A stretch of DNA of 64,000 nt from JAYREN01 sp963663375 (GTDB taxonomy: Bacteria > Acidobacteriota > Holophagae > Holophagales > Holophagaceae), in NCBI GenBank assembly GCA_963663375.1, contig OY760195.1, positions 930,001 through 994,000 on the forward strand. The letters run 5' to 3'. Under the pieces are notes generated by a model that saw only the letters and a program-made list of their open reading frames with translations, searched no databases and was not told where the DNA came from. Every line of letters starts with the position of its first letter. Positions within the stretch are counted from its first letter, which is position 1. A program made the translations under genes and the position numbers. Positions 1 to 8,952 of this stretch are shown in pieces.

Positions 1-159
1 AACCAGAAGGGGTACCACTTCCCCGTGCTGGGCCGGGAGGAAGACTGCACGGGTTGCGATCTCTGCGGGCTCTATTGCCCCGACTTCGCCATCTTTGGAG
101 CCCGGTGGAAAGAGCTCGAAGAGAAGCGCCAGGCGCCCTCGGCCCCGGTGAAGCCCTGA
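1..159 (+). CDS. korD: 2-oxoacid:ferredoxin oxidoreductase, delta (ferredoxin) subunit, 3' part
   Basis: This is the C-terminal 52 residues of a small ferredoxin-like subunit; the 5' end lies outside the window. A C-x2-C-x2-C-x3-C iron-sulfur motif followed by P (CTGCDLCGLYCP) is visible, with a short charged tail before the TGA. It sits 34 bases ahead of the alpha subunit gene. The D-A-B-C order is that of the four-subunit 2-oxoglutarate:ferredoxin oxidoreductases known from epsilonproteobacterial oorDABC. Its role would be to pass electrons from the catalytic subunits to external ferredoxin in the cytoplasm. Only one cluster motif is visible, so a second one, if present, is upstream of base 1. 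Confidence 0.85.
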   Translation, partial: NQKGYHFPVLGREEDCTGCDLCGLYCPDFAIFGARWKELEEKRQAPSAPVKP

Positions 160-193
160 ACCTAGACCAGAATCGCGACGGACGGAGGAGATC

Positions 194-1354
194 TTGAAAG
201 CGGATCCCAAGGGCGTACTTACGGGTGTCCATTTCATCGACGGCGACCACGCCGCCTGTGAAGGGGCACTGGCGGCTGGCTGCCGATTCGTGGCCGGCTA
301 TCCCATCACCCCCAGCACGGAAATCGTGGAGCGCTTCGCCGCCCGCATTCCCCTGGTGGGCGGCGTGTTCATCCAGATGGAGGACGAGCTTGCGGCCTCC
401 ATCGCCATCCAGGGCGGTGTCTGGGGCGGTCAGAAGGTCATGAACGTGACCTCGGGCCCAGGCCTCAGCCTGATGATGGAACACCTGGGCTACGCGGCCA
501 TGACCGAGACCCCCTGCGTGTGGGTGGATGTGCAGCGCGGCGGCCCCTCCACGGGCCTGCCCACCCTGCCCGCCCAGGCCGACATGATGCAGATCAAGTG
601 GGGCAGCCATGGAGACTACGAGATCATCGCGCTCTCGCCTAACTCGCCCCAGGAATGCTTCGATCTCATGATCAAGGCCTTCAATCTCTCCGAGGAATAC
701 CGCTGCCCCGTCTTCCTGATGATGGACGAAGTGGTGGGTCACATGACCGAGCGCGTGAACATCCCGCCCGCGGATCAGATCGAGGTCACCGAGCGCAAGT
801 GGACCAAGAAGAAGCCCGGCGAGTACATGGCCTTCGCCACCACGCCTAAGGATCTGGTGCCCGAGATGGTCAAGGCCGGCGATGGCTACCGCATCCACGT
901 CACGGGTCTCACCCACGACGAGCGCGGCTACCCCGCCATGGACGTGCCGAACCAGGCCAAGCTCATTCCCCGCCTGCTGAACAAGATCCGCGACAATGCC
1001 CACAAGCTCGTGGATGTCCGCATGGACGGCTGCGAGGATGCCGATGTCATCGTGATGTCCTTCGGCATCACCTCCCGGGTGGCCACCGCCGCCATCGAGG
1101 CCGCTCGCGCCAAGGGTCTGAAGGTCGGCCATCTGCGCCTGATCATCTGCTGGCCCTTCCCCGTGGCCCTCATCCAGGAACTCGCTAAGAAGGTGAAGGC
1201 TTTCGTGGTGCCCGAACTGAACATGGGCCAGATGGTGCTGGAGGTAAGAAAGGCCGTGGAGGGGAAGGTCAAGGTCATCTCCGTGCCCCACCCCGGCGGC
1301 ACCGTGCACGAACCCGAGACCATCCTCGAACAGATTGTGGAGGCCGCGCGATGA
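194..1354 (+). CDS. korA: 2-oxoglutarate/2-oxoacid:ferredoxin oxidoreductase, alpha subunit
   Basis: 386 residues with a TTG start, chosen because a GGAGGAG ribosome site lies 4 bases upstream (184-190). The N-terminal pyrimidine-binding domain shows GYPITPSTEI near residue 35, EDELAA and the SGPGLSLM loop, as in KorA/OorA. The C-terminal part, from about residue 270, is the transketolase C-terminal-like domain. With KorB it catalyses CoA-dependent oxidative decarboxylation of 2-oxoglutarate, or the reverse carboxylation, with ferredoxin as electron carrier. It overlaps korB by ATGA, implying translational coupling. 2-oxoglutarate is the likely substrate, but a branched 2-oxoacid cannot be excluded from sequence alone. 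Confidence 0.93.
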   Translation: MKADPKGVLTGVHFIDGDHAACEGALAAGCRFVAGYPITPSTEIVERFAARIPLVGGVFIQMEDELAASIAIQGGVWGGQKVMNVTSGPGLSLMMEHLGYAAMTETPCVWVDVQRGGPSTGLPTLPAQADMMQIKWGSHGDYEIIALSPNSPQECFDLMIKAFNLSEEYRCPVFLMMDEVVGHMTERVNIPPADQIEVTERKWTKKKPGEYMAFATTPKDLVPEMVKAGDGYRIHVTGLTHDERGYPAMDVPNQAKLIPRLLNKIRDNAHKLVDVRMDGCEDADVIVMSFGITSRVATAAIEAARAKGLKVGHLRLIICWPFPVALIQELAKKVKAFVVPELNMGQMVLEVRKAVEGKVKVISVPHPGGTVHEPETILEQIVEAAR

Positions 1355-2250
1355 GCGAATCCCTCGACCTTCACCTGGCCTCCGTGGAGACCTCGCTAGA
1401 GAATCCGGTTCTGCCCTACCTGCGCCAGGACCGCATCCCCCACATCTGGTGCCCCGGCTGCGGCATCGGCACGAGCGTGAACTGCTTCTGCCGCGCCCTT
1501 ACGGACAGCGGCCTGGACCTCGACAAGGTGGCCATCGTCTCCGGAATCGGCTGCACGGGCCGCACGGCGGGCTACCTGAACCTGGATAGCTTCCATACCA
1601 CCCACGGCCGCGCGATCCCCTTCGCCACGGGCCTGAAGCTCAGCAATCCCGAGCTGAACGTGGTGGTCTACTCCGGCGACGGCGATCTCTTCGCCATCGG
1701 CGGCAACCACTTCTTCCATGCCGCCCGCCGCAACATGGACATCCTGGTCATCTGCGTGAACAACTTCACCTACGGCATGACCGGCGGCCAGGTGGCTCCC
1801 ACCACTCCCGTGGGCCCCACCCAGACCACCATGCCCTACGGCAACTTCGAGAGCCCCTTCAACCTGCCCTTCATCGCCGATGCCTGCGGCGCCACCTACG
1901 TCGCGCGCTGGAGCGTCTACCACGTGCGGCAGCTGGCCAAGGCCATGAAGGAGGCCATGGGCAAGAAGGGCTTCCGCTTCATTGAGGTGCTGAGCCCCTG
2001 CCCCACCCTCTATTCCCGGCGCAACCGCCTGGGCGACGGCGTGGATCAGGTGAAGTATTACAAAGAGAAGAGCGTCATCAAGAACGGCGTGGACACCAAG
2101 GATGTGGGCCTGGGCTTCCAGGGCGATATCGTGGTGGGCAAGTTCGTGGATCGGGAGCGCGCCACCTGGCTCGAGTCCATGAACGAACACTTCAGCCACC
2201 ACTTCGGCGACGCCTTCCAGCCCTACGGAGTCAAGCATGGCCAAGACTGA
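1351..2250 (+). CDS. korB: 2-oxoglutarate/2-oxoacid:ferredoxin oxidoreductase, beta subunit
   Basis: 299 residues, the thiamine-diphosphate-binding subunit. CPGCG at residues 34-38 is the usual entry motif. The ThDP/Mg signature runs from GDGD (109-112) to the NN pair at 137-138. The family length of about 280-300 residues matches. The start overlaps the korA stop (ATGA) and the end overlaps korC by 14 bases, so the operon is tightly coupled. There is no cysteine-rich insert, so the catalytic subunit relies on the separate delta ferredoxin for electron exit. Confidence 0.93.
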   Translation: MSESLDLHLASVETSLENPVLPYLRQDRIPHIWCPGCGIGTSVNCFCRALTDSGLDLDKVAIVSGIGCTGRTAGYLNLDSFHTTHGRAIPFATGLKLSNPELNVVVYSGDGDLFAIGGNHFFHAARRNMDILVICVNNFTYGMTGGQVAPTTPVGPTQTTMPYGNFESPFNLPFIADACGATYVARWSVYHVRQLAKAMKEAMGKKGFRFIEVLSPCPTLYSRRNRLGDGVDQVKYYKEKSVIKNGVDTKDVGLGFQGDIVVGKFVDRERATWLESMNEHFSHHFGDAFQPYGVKHGQD

Positions 2251-2788
2251 GATCCGCGTCGGCGGCCTGGGCGGCCAGGGCGTCATTCTCAACGCCTCCA
2301 TCCTCGGCAAGGCCGCGAGCATCTACGAGGACAAGCACGCCACCCTCATCCAGGCCTTCGGCCCCGAGGCCCGGGGCAGCGCCTGCAGCGCCCAGGTGAC
2401 GATCTCCACCGAGGACATCGGCTATCCCTACGTCAAGCATCCCGACGTGCTCGTGCTCATGAGCCAGGACGCCTACAACCAGTTCGCGCCCACCCTGAAG
2501 CCCGGCGGCCTGCTGCTCTACGAGGAAGAACTCGTCTCCGTGGACGGTCGCCTGCCCAAGGGCACCCGCGCCATCGGCATTCCCGCCACCCGCTTTGCCG
2601 AAGAACTGGGCCGTCGTCTCGTGCTCAACATCGTGATGGTGGGCTTCTTCGCGGGGGTCACGGGGCTGCTTTCCTTCGAATCCGTGGAGAAGGCCGTGAA
2701 GGATTCCGTCCCCAAGGGCACCGAGGATCTGAACATGCGCGCCCTCAAGAAGGGCTTCGAGTTCGGCCAGCAGGCCGCCGACAAGTAG
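2237..2788 (+). CDS. korC: 2-oxoglutarate/2-oxoacid:ferredoxin oxidoreductase, gamma subunit
   Basis: 183 residues beginning inside the end of korB. The N-terminal GGLGGQGV loop and the GPEARGSACS segment are hallmarks of the gamma (CoA-interacting) subunit of 2-oxoacid oxidoreductases. It completes the four-subunit complex. A GC-rich hairpin follows about 30 bases downstream and probably closes the operon. Confidence 0.93.
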   Translation: MAKTEIRVGGLGGQGVILNASILGKAASIYEDKHATLIQAFGPEARGSACSAQVTISTEDIGYPYVKHPDVLVLMSQDAYNQFAPTLKPGGLLLYEEELVSVDGRLPKGTRAIGIPATRFAEELGRRLVLNIVMVGFFAGVTGLLSFESVEKAVKDSVPKGTEDLNMRALKKGFEFGQQAADK

Positions 2789-2820
2789 GAGAGTCGGGAT
2801 AGGGGCCTCCGGGCCCAGCG

Positions 2821-2848
2821 CACCGGCCATTCGCGAGAATGGCCGGTG
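2821..2848. terminator. 12-bp hairpin after korDABC
   Basis: A perfect 12-bp stem (CACCGGCCATTC / GAATGGCCGGTG) with a GCGA loop lies in the gap after korC. No T-run follows on the plus strand, so it is either a factor-assisted terminator or an mRNA 3' stabilising stem rather than a classic intrinsic terminator. Confidence 0.5.
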
Positions 2849-2895
2849 GTGTGAAAGAATGGTCGATCCAAGCGCACCATTTCCGGGAGCCTGCC

Positions 2896-3828
2896 ATGGG
2901 CCTTTCAGTCACCGAACCCATTGAACGGGCCATCGATCGCACCGGGGCCATCCTGTTCAAGCCCTTCCAGGCGGGTAAGTGGTTCGCCCTGGGGTTCTGC
3001 GCCTTCCTGGCCCAGCTGGGCAGCAGCTGCGGCAACTTTTCCAATGCCTACAGAGGTCCCGGCGGCAATCCCAACCTGAATGACGATTTCCAGGCCGTCC
3101 TGGACCCCATCAAGGAGTGGCTGCTGGCCCACATGGCTCTGGTCGTCGTGGGCGTTGTCCTGCTCCTGCTGGTAGGTCTTGCCCTCGCCTGGGTTCAGGC
3201 CCGGGGGCAGTTCATGTTCCTGGATGGGGTCGTCCGCAATCGGGGCGAGATCGCGGCCCCCTGGAAAGAATATGCCCGGGAGGGCAACGGTCTGTTCGTC
3301 TTCAACCTCGTATTCGGCCTGCTGGTGCTCCTGGGCCTGGCCCTCATCGCGGGTCTGGGCGTCGCCCTGGCCCTGCCGGACATTCGCACCGGAGAATTCA
3401 GCCAGCGGGCCCTCCTCGCACTCCTGGTAGGCATTCCCCTGCTCCTGATCCTGCTGCTCGCCGCCGCCGTCACCGGGGTCGTGCTGAATGATTTCGTCGT
3501 GCCCGCCATGTACTCGAGGCGCCAGGGCGTGATGGCGGCCTGGCGCACCGTGCGCAGCGAGGTCCTCGCCGGCCGGGTCGGCACCCTCGCCCTCTACTGC
3601 CTGATGAAGATCCTCATCGCCATCGCCATCGGCATCCTGGCCTTCCTGGCCTGCTGCTTCACCTGCTGTCTGGCACTCCTGCCCTACCTCGGCACGGTGA
3701 TCCTCCTGCCCCTCTTCGTCTTCCAGCGCAGCTATTCCCTCTGCTTCCTCGAGCAGCTCGGCCCGGACTGGAGCTTCTTCCCTGCGGAATCCCTCCCGGA
3801 AGCCCAGACACCGGAGGCCGAGGCGTAG
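2896..3828 (+). CDS. polytopic membrane protein of unknown function
   Basis: 310 residues from an ATG preceded by GGGAG; an in-frame GTG or ATG further upstream is less likely. About five to six hydrophobic segments are visible: residues 25-45, 78-100, 130-165, 175-205 and 235-280, the last containing a cysteine-rich stretch (ACCFTCC). The tail is acidic. The layout resembles membrane-domain proteins of the glycerophosphodiesterase-membrane/DUF4013 type, but I do not recognise the family with confidence. It is monocistronic, between the kor operon and a repeat-rich gap. Confidence 0.75.
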   Translation: MGLSVTEPIERAIDRTGAILFKPFQAGKWFALGFCAFLAQLGSSCGNFSNAYRGPGGNPNLNDDFQAVLDPIKEWLLAHMALVVVGVVLLLLVGLALAWVQARGQFMFLDGVVRNRGEIAAPWKEYAREGNGLFVFNLVFGLLVLLGLALIAGLGVALALPDIRTGEFSQRALLALLVGIPLLLILLLAAAVTGVVLNDFVVPAMYSRRQGVMAAWRTVRSEVLAGRVGTLALYCLMKILIAIAIGILAFLACCFTCCLALLPYLGTVILLPLFVFQRSYSLCFLEQLGPDWSFFPAESLPEAQTPEAEA

Positions 3829-3902
3829 GACGCGCCCCCCTCTTCCAAATAATTTCTACCCCGTTTTCAACAAGATTGCGCCGCAGATCCGTGAAGAGTC
3901 CT

Positions 3903-4041
3903 TCTTTGTGCTCTTTGCGTTCTATGAGGCCAATGGCTTTCCTTTGGTGTTAGCCCCGAAGCCAGGAAGACCGGACTTCGCTTAGCAGCTGCCCGGCTGA
4001 ACCCGAAGTCCAATCGCCGCAAAGAACGCAAAAAACGCAGC
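3903..4041. repeat. short-period CTTTGCGTTCT/GCAAAGAACGC inverted tracts
   Basis: TCTTTGTGCTCTTTGCGTTCT at the left and GCAAAGAACGCAAAAAACGC at the right form imperfect inverted arms around about 95 bases of unassigned DNA. The same modules recur near 12407-12500, next to the same GATTRTCGG motif. There is no coding potential. This fills the gap between the membrane protein and the large palindromic element. Confidence 0.6.
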
Positions 4042-4314
4042 CCGATTATCGGTCTGACTCAGCCACGAAGGGAAAATCTCGCTGAAACCGCGAATGAACG
4101 CGAATGCCCCAATCCAGGCCCGCCTGGGCCTGCGGCCCCCAGTCGCGCATGCGCGGCTGGCCTTTCAATCGGCGTTCCGCCCGGCCTTCGATGGCTGGGT
4201 GATACGCCGATTGAAAGGAGGCGGGGCGGCGGTTGTAGGCCATTCGTGCGCCCGCAAGGGCGTATTCGCGAAATTAGCGGTTCAGTCTTTTTGGCGGAGT
4301 TTGACCGATAACCA
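4042..4314. repeat. dispersed imperfect palindromic element, copy A
   Basis: A roughly 273-base imperfect palindrome. The outer arms are CCGATTATCGGTC / GACCGATAACC, the mid arms include AACCGCGAATGAACGCGAATG against CATTCGTGCG...ATTCGCGAAAT, and the centre has a perfect 14-bp pair, CTTTCAATCGGCGT (4162-4175) and ACGCCGATTGAAAG (4204-4217). A second copy lies at 33601-33851. Copy A carries about 36 extra bases near the centre relative to copy B. No transposase or ORF of note is present, so it looks like a non-autonomous intergenic repeat. Confidence 0.8.
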
Positions 4315-4415
4315 GGAAACGCAGAAGAGGCGCGGGCCGAGGCCGAGACTCGCCGGGGCTCCGGTCCTCGTATTACGATAGTTCCTTCACCATGGTCTTT
4401 CTCTTGGAGTGCGCG

Positions 4416-7400
4416 ATGCCTCGGACGCTGTCTTCCCTCGCCCTCAGTCTCGCGCTGGGCCTTTCCCTCGCCGCAGGGGATGGCTACGTGCGGTTCCCCG
4501 CCGTCAAGGGCGAGCAGGTCTTCTTCACCTCCGAGGGGGACATCTGGCGGGCACCCCTGGCGGGCGGCAAGGCCGTGCGGCTCACCACCCACGCCTCCCA
4601 GGAGTGGCGGCCCGCCGTCTCCCCGGATGGGGCCTGGCTGGCCTTCTCGGCCTCGTACGAGGGGCCGGTGGACGTCTACGTCATGCCCGTGGACGGTGGC
4701 CTGCCCAGGCGCCTCACCTTCGAGGGCACCGGCTGCCAGGTGCTCGGGTGGACGCCCCGGGGTGAGATTCTCTTCACCACCCTGGCACAGACGGGCCCCG
4801 CCAGTCGGCGAGTGGTGGCCACGGTGAATCCGCACACGGGCGCCCGGGTGATCCTGCCCCTGGCGGATGCCAACGATGCCTGCCTGGATGATGCAGGCAA
4901 GACCCTCTTCTTCACTCGCATGGGCATCGGTACCAACGGCGACAACGCCCGCAACTACCGGGGCGGCCTGGCCGGAGAGCTGTGGCGCTACGACCTGAAG
5001 GGCGGCCAAGAGGCCCAGCGAATCGCCTTCGACGCCCCCCTGCGGCGCCCCATGTGGTGGAAGGACCGCCTCTACGTGGTGAGCGACAAGGACGGCTGCG
5101 ACAACCTGTGGTCCCTGAAGGCCGATGGCAGCGACGCCCAGCAGCTCACCTTCCACAAGGGCTGGGATGTGCGCTCTGCCAGCCTGGGGGATGGCAGGGT
5201 GGCCTACCAGCTGGGCGCGGATCTCCGGGTGTTCGACCTCGCCACGAGCAAGGATCGGGCGGTGGAAGTCACGCTCACCTCGGACTTCGACCAGCAGCGG
5301 GAGCGCCTGATCAAGAAGCCCTTGGACTTCCTGGACAACGCCGCCTTCGCCCTCAGCGGCGAACGGATCGTCCTCACGGCCCGGGGCCAGGTCGCCGTGG
5401 CGGGCCTCAACGGCCTGCGCCGCGTGGAAGTCGCCCTTCCCAAGGGCAGCCGCGCCCGGGAGGCCACCTTGAGCCTGGATGGAAAATCGGTGTACGCCTT
5501 CTGCGATGCCACGGGTGAGCAGCAACTCTGGCGCTTCCCCGCCGATGGCGGCCCCGGCGGCAAGCCCCTCACCAGCAACAAGGGCGTGGCCCGAGTCGGC
5601 ATCTTCCCCGCCCCGGACGGCAAGGCCCTGGCCCACACGGACCGCAGCGGCAACTTGTATCTGCTGACCCTGGCCACCGGCGAAAACAAGTGCATCGATG
5701 TGAGCCCCCGGGGCGAATCCCCCGATGTAGTGTGGGCGCCGGATGGCAAGACCTTGGCGATCCTCCGCGCCGACAGCGAGCGCGACCTGCGGCAGATCCT
5801 CCTGCACGACCTGGAAAGCGGAAAGCAGGTGGCGGTCACCAGCGACAAGTACGAGTCTCTCGCCCCGGCCTTCAGTCCCGATGGCCGGTGGGTCTACTTC
5901 CTCTCCAACCGCAGCTTCCAGGTGGTGAACGGCGCGCCCTGGGGCGACCGCAACATGGGGCCATACTTCGACCGCCGCACCAAGGTCTTCGCCCTGGCAT
6001 TGCAGGAGGGCCTCAAGTTCCCCTTCCAGCCCAAGACGGAGCTGGACGTGGATGCGAAGGAAGAGAAGGACAGCAAGAATGGCAAGGGCGTCAAGGAGGA
6101 CAAGGATGCCAAGGCCGAGCGCCCCGCCATCGCCTGGAACGGCCTGGCCGAGCGCCTCTTTGAAGTGCCCCTGCCGGCGGGGAATTTCCAGAACCTGAAG
6201 ACCGACGGCAAGCGCCTCTACCTGTTGGAACGGGATGGCCGCGTGGGTGCGGTGAAGACCCTGGAGATCGGCAACAACGGTGCCCCGGCGGAAGTCTTCG
6301 CGGCGGACGTGGCCAGCTTCGATCTCTCCGCCGATGGCAAGAAGGTGCTGCTCGCCAAACGGGGGCCCCAGGGCCAGTCCTTCTACATCGTGGAAGCCGG
6401 GGCCAAGGCTCCCGGCGATCTCGCCAAGGCCGAAGTAAAGATGGGCGACTGGGCCTTCCCGGTGGATCCCAAGGTGGAGTGGCGGCAGATGTTCGTGGAT
6501 GCCTGGCGCATGCACCGCGACCACTTCTTCGACGCCAAGCTGCGCGGCCTGGACTGGACCGCCATCCGCAGGAAGTACGAACCCCTGGTGGACCGCGTCA
6601 CGGATCGCGCCGAACTCAACGACCTCCTGGGCCAGATGATGGGAGAGCTGGGCGCCCTGCATTCCCAGACCCGCCCCGGGGATCAGCGCCTGGCCCAGGA
6701 TGGCTCGGCCCCGGCCTTCCTGGGTGCCGTGCTCTCCCGGGTAGAGCAGGGCTACCGCATCGACCACATCTACCGCACCGAAGCCGAGCTGCCTTCTGAG
6801 GCAGGCCCGCTGGCCCAGCCCGGACTCGGCCTCAAGACGGGCGACGTGATCACCTCCGTCAACGGTCGCCCCGCGCTGGAGGCCCGGGATATCTCGGATC
6901 TCCTGCGCAACAAGGCGGGCCAGCAGACCCTGCTCACACTGAAGCGGGGCGCCGAAGACCTCAAGCCCGCAGTGGTAACCCCTGTGGACGCCCTGCGCCA
7001 GAGCACCCTGCGCTACAGCGACTGGGAAGAAGGACTGCGGCTCCAGGTGGACAAGGCCAGCGGCGGCAGGATCGGCTACCTGCACCTGCGGGCCATGGGC
7101 GGTGCCGACATCAACACCTTCGCCCGGGAGTTCTACGCCAACTTCAACCGCGAGGGGCTGATCCTCGATGTGCGCCGCAACAACGGCGGCAACATCGACA
7201 GCTGGGTGATCGAAAAGCTGCTGCGCCGCACCTGGGCCTTCTGGACCAACAACCAGGGCCAGTTCCTCGGCACCAACATGCAGCAGGCCTTCCGGGGCCA
7301 TCTCGTGGTGCTGGTGGATGAGCTGACCTATTCCGATGGCGAGACCTTTGCCGCGGGCATCAAGGCCCTGGGCTTGGGGCCCCTGGTGGGTCGCCGCACC

Positions 7401-7694
7401 GCTGGGGCGGGCGTATGGCTCACAGACTCCAACACCCTCATCGATGGGGGCCAGGTCCGCGCCGCCGAGTGGCCGCAATACTCCACCAAGGACGGCGCCT
7501 GGCTGATCGAAGGCCAGGGTGTCGCCCCCGATGTCGAGGTGGTCAATCCTCCCAAGGAGACCTTCGAGGGCCGGGACCGTCAGCTCGAAACCGCCATCAA
7601 GCTGCTGCAGGACAAGCTGGCCAAGGAGCCCATCCAGCCCCTGAAGCCCCAGGGCGTCCCCAGCTTCACCAGCGGCAAGAAGGCGCAGAGCTGA
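4416..7694 (+). CDS. secreted tricorn-like protease (beta-propellers, PDZ, S41)
   Basis: 1092 residues from the ATG that follows TTGGAG; an in-frame ATG 24 bases upstream is less well placed. A signal peptide (LALSLALGLSLAAG) starts the protein. TolB/WD40-type propeller repeats fill roughly residues 25-540, with phrases such as VSPDGAWLAFS and FSPDGRWVYF. A Lys/Glu-rich linker follows at about 545-575. A tricorn C1 domain, a PDZ domain (about 765-860) and an S41-type catalytic core come after, with the likely nucleophile serine in TYSDGE near residue 973. Tricorn proteases degrade peptides; here export suggests periplasmic action. The usual catalytic SH pair is replaced by an LHS arrangement (GALHSQ), so active-site assignment is tentative. 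Confidence 0.9.
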   Translation: MPRTLSSLALSLALGLSLAAGDGYVRFPAVKGEQVFFTSEGDIWRAPLAGGKAVRLTTHASQEWRPAVSPDGAWLAFSASYEGPVDVYVMPVDGGLPRRLTFEGTGCQVLGWTPRGEILFTTLAQTGPASRRVVATVNPHTGARVILPLADANDACLDDAGKTLFFTRMGIGTNGDNARNYRGGLAGELWRYDLKGGQEAQRIAFDAPLRRPMWWKDRLYVVSDKDGCDNLWSLKADGSDAQQLTFHKGWDVRSASLGDGRVAYQLGADLRVFDLATSKDRAVEVTLTSDFDQQRERLIKKPLDFLDNAAFALSGERIVLTARGQVAVAGLNGLRRVEVALPKGSRAREATLSLDGKSVYAFCDATGEQQLWRFPADGGPGGKPLTSNKGVARVGIFPAPDGKALAHTDRSGNLYLLTLATGENKCIDVSPRGESPDVVWAPDGKTLAILRADSERDLRQILLHDLESGKQVAVTSDKYESLAPAFSPDGRWVYFLSNRSFQVVNGAPWGDRNMGPYFDRRTKVFALALQEGLKFPFQPKTELDVDAKEEKDSKNGKGVKEDKDAKAERPAIAWNGLAERLFEVPLPAGNFQNLKTDGKRLYLLERDGRVGAVKTLEIGNNGAPAEVFAADVASFDLSADGKKVLLAKRGPQGQSFYIVEAGAKAPGDLAKAEVKMGDWAFPVDPKVEWRQMFVDAWRMHRDHFFDAKLRGLDWTAIRRKYEPLVDRVTDRAELNDLLGQMMGELGALHSQTRPGDQRLAQDGSAPAFLGAVLSRVEQGYRIDHIYRTEAELPSEAGPLAQPGLGLKTGDVITSVNGRPALEARDISDLLRNKAGQQTLLTLKRGAEDLKPAVVTPVDALRQSTLRYSDWEEGLRLQVDKASGGRIGYLHLRAMGGADINTFAREFYANFNREGLILDVRRNNGGNIDSWVIEKLLRRTWAFWTNNQGQFLGTNMQQAFRGHLVVLVDELTYSDGETFAAGIKALGLGPLVGRRTAGAGVWLTDSNTLIDGGQVRAAEWPQYSTKDGAWLIEGQGVAPDVEVVNPPKETFEGRDRQLETAIKLLQDKLAKEPIQPLKPQGVPSFTSGKKAQS

Positions 7695-7753
7695 AGCGCT
7701 CGGCAGTCAGGAAAAATTCGCGGCGTCCCTCGGGCCTAAAGCTCTCATCTGGC

Positions 7754-7791
7754 CCGGGAACGAGTCGGCCTAGGGCCCCACTCGTTCCCGG
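7754..7791. terminator. 12-bp hairpin at convergent gene ends
   Basis: CCGGGAACGAGT and ACTCGTTCCCGG form a perfect 12-bp stem with a 14-base loop between the tricorn-like gene and the helicase gene. It overlaps the helicase stop codon and lacks a T-run, so it may serve as a weak terminator for both convergent genes. Confidence 0.4.
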
Positions 7792-8903
7792 CAGAACCTC
7801 CGGCCCACCTTCTTCTCGATGACACCCAGGTGGGCCTCCTCATCCGGACCCACGAGGCTGATGGCCGTGCCGCTCAGGCCTGCCCGGCCCGTGCGGCCGA
7901 TGCGATGGACATAGTCCCGGGGAGACCGGGGCAGGTCGTAGTTGATGACGCAGGCAAGGCCGTCCACGTCGATGCCGCGGGAAATGAGATCGGTGGCCAC
8001 CAGCACGCGGAGGCTGCCGCTCCGGAACTGTTCCAGAGCCTCCGTGCGGGCGCTCTGACTCTTGTCCCCGTGCAGGGAGAGGGCCCTGACTCCATTGTTG
8101 CCCAGCTTGCGGACGACGTTGTCGGCCCGCCGTCCCGAGGCCACGAACACGAGCACCTGTGCCCACCCCTCCCGGGCCAGCAGTTCCCGCAGGAAGGGAC
8201 CCTTGGCTTCCTGTCCGACGAGGTAGGCCCTTTCCTCAATGGGGATAGAAAGTTCGAGTCCGACTTCCACCTCGATGACCCTCGGGGCTTTCAGGAAGGA
8301 CTGGACGACCTCCTGGATGGCCGTATTCATGGTGGCGGAGAAGAGGAGCGTCTGACGCTTCGGGGGCAACAGCTTCAGGATCTCGTTCATCTCCTCGCTG
8401 AAGCCCAGCTCCAGGAGCTTGTCGGCTTCGTCGATCACCAGGTGTCGGAGGCCCCCGAGGCTCAGGGCCTTCTGGCGCACCAGATCCAGCAACCGGCCTG
8501 GAGTGGCGATGACCAGATCGGCGCCTCCCCGCAGGGCCATCATCTGGGGGTTGATGGAGACGCCACCGAAGGCTGTGCGGATCTTCAGGGGGGCAGCCAG
8601 ATGCCGGGCCAACTGCGCCGCCCGCTCCCCCACCTGCATCGCCAGTTCCCGGGTAGGGACGAGGACGAGGACCCGTGGCCGCTGGCCCGGGGTCCGTCCA
8701 GCAGGATCGTTCGCCAGCAGGTGAAGGAGAGGGGCTAGGAAGGCCACCGTCTTCCCCGAACCGGTCTGGGCCTGCACCGCCAGGTCCTGGCCCGCAAGCA
8801 CGGCCGGAATCGCCTGTTCCTGCACGGGGAAGGGCCGGGTGTAGCCCAGGGCCTTGAAGGCGAGTGCCAGTTCGGGGCTAAGGGCGAGGTGGGAGAAGGG
8901 CAT
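7770..8903 (-). CDS. rhlE: DEAD-box ATP-dependent RNA helicase, RhlE type
   Basis: 377 residues from an ATG with an upstream AGGAG; longer in-frame starts give an unrelated N-terminal tail. The motifs appear in order: a Q-motif region (GYTRPFPVQEQAI), Walker A AQTGSGKT at 45-52, PTRELA, TPGR, DEAD at 158-161, SAT at 189-191, and HRIGRTGR near the C-terminus. It unwinds structured RNA and is usually linked to RNA decay or ribosome assembly in the cytoplasm. The protein ends soon after the helicase core, without the long basic tail of many RhlE proteins. Confidence 0.93.
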   Translation of the reverse strand: MPFSHLALSPELALAFKALGYTRPFPVQEQAIPAVLAGQDLAVQAQTGSGKTVAFLAPLLHLLANDPAGRTPGQRPRVLVLVPTRELAMQVGERAAQLARHLAAPLKIRTAFGGVSINPQMMALRGGADLVIATPGRLLDLVRQKALSLGGLRHLVIDEADKLLELGFSEEMNEILKLLPPKRQTLLFSATMNTAIQEVVQSFLKAPRVIEVEVGLELSIPIEERAYLVGQEAKGPFLRELLAREGWAQVLVFVASGRRADNVVRKLGNNGVRALSLHGDKSQSARTEALEQFRSGSLRVLVATDLISRGIDVDGLACVINYDLPRSPRDYVHRIGRTGRAGLSGTAISLVGPDEEAHLGVIEKKVGRRFCRERVGP

Positions 8904-8952
8904 CGTCAGAGCTCCTGGGTAATGAACGCACGATCCACGCCCTCGATAACGC

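Noticed and set aside
4392..4415. Earlier ATG for the tricorn-like protease
   Set aside because: The ATG at 4416 has the better ribosome site and gives a clean signal peptide.
4059..7478. Very long open frame antisense to the tricorn-like gene
   Set aside because: It mirrors the codon bias of a GC-rich gene, has no start signal, and its product is a low-complexity Gly/Ala/His/Glu sequence with no motifs.
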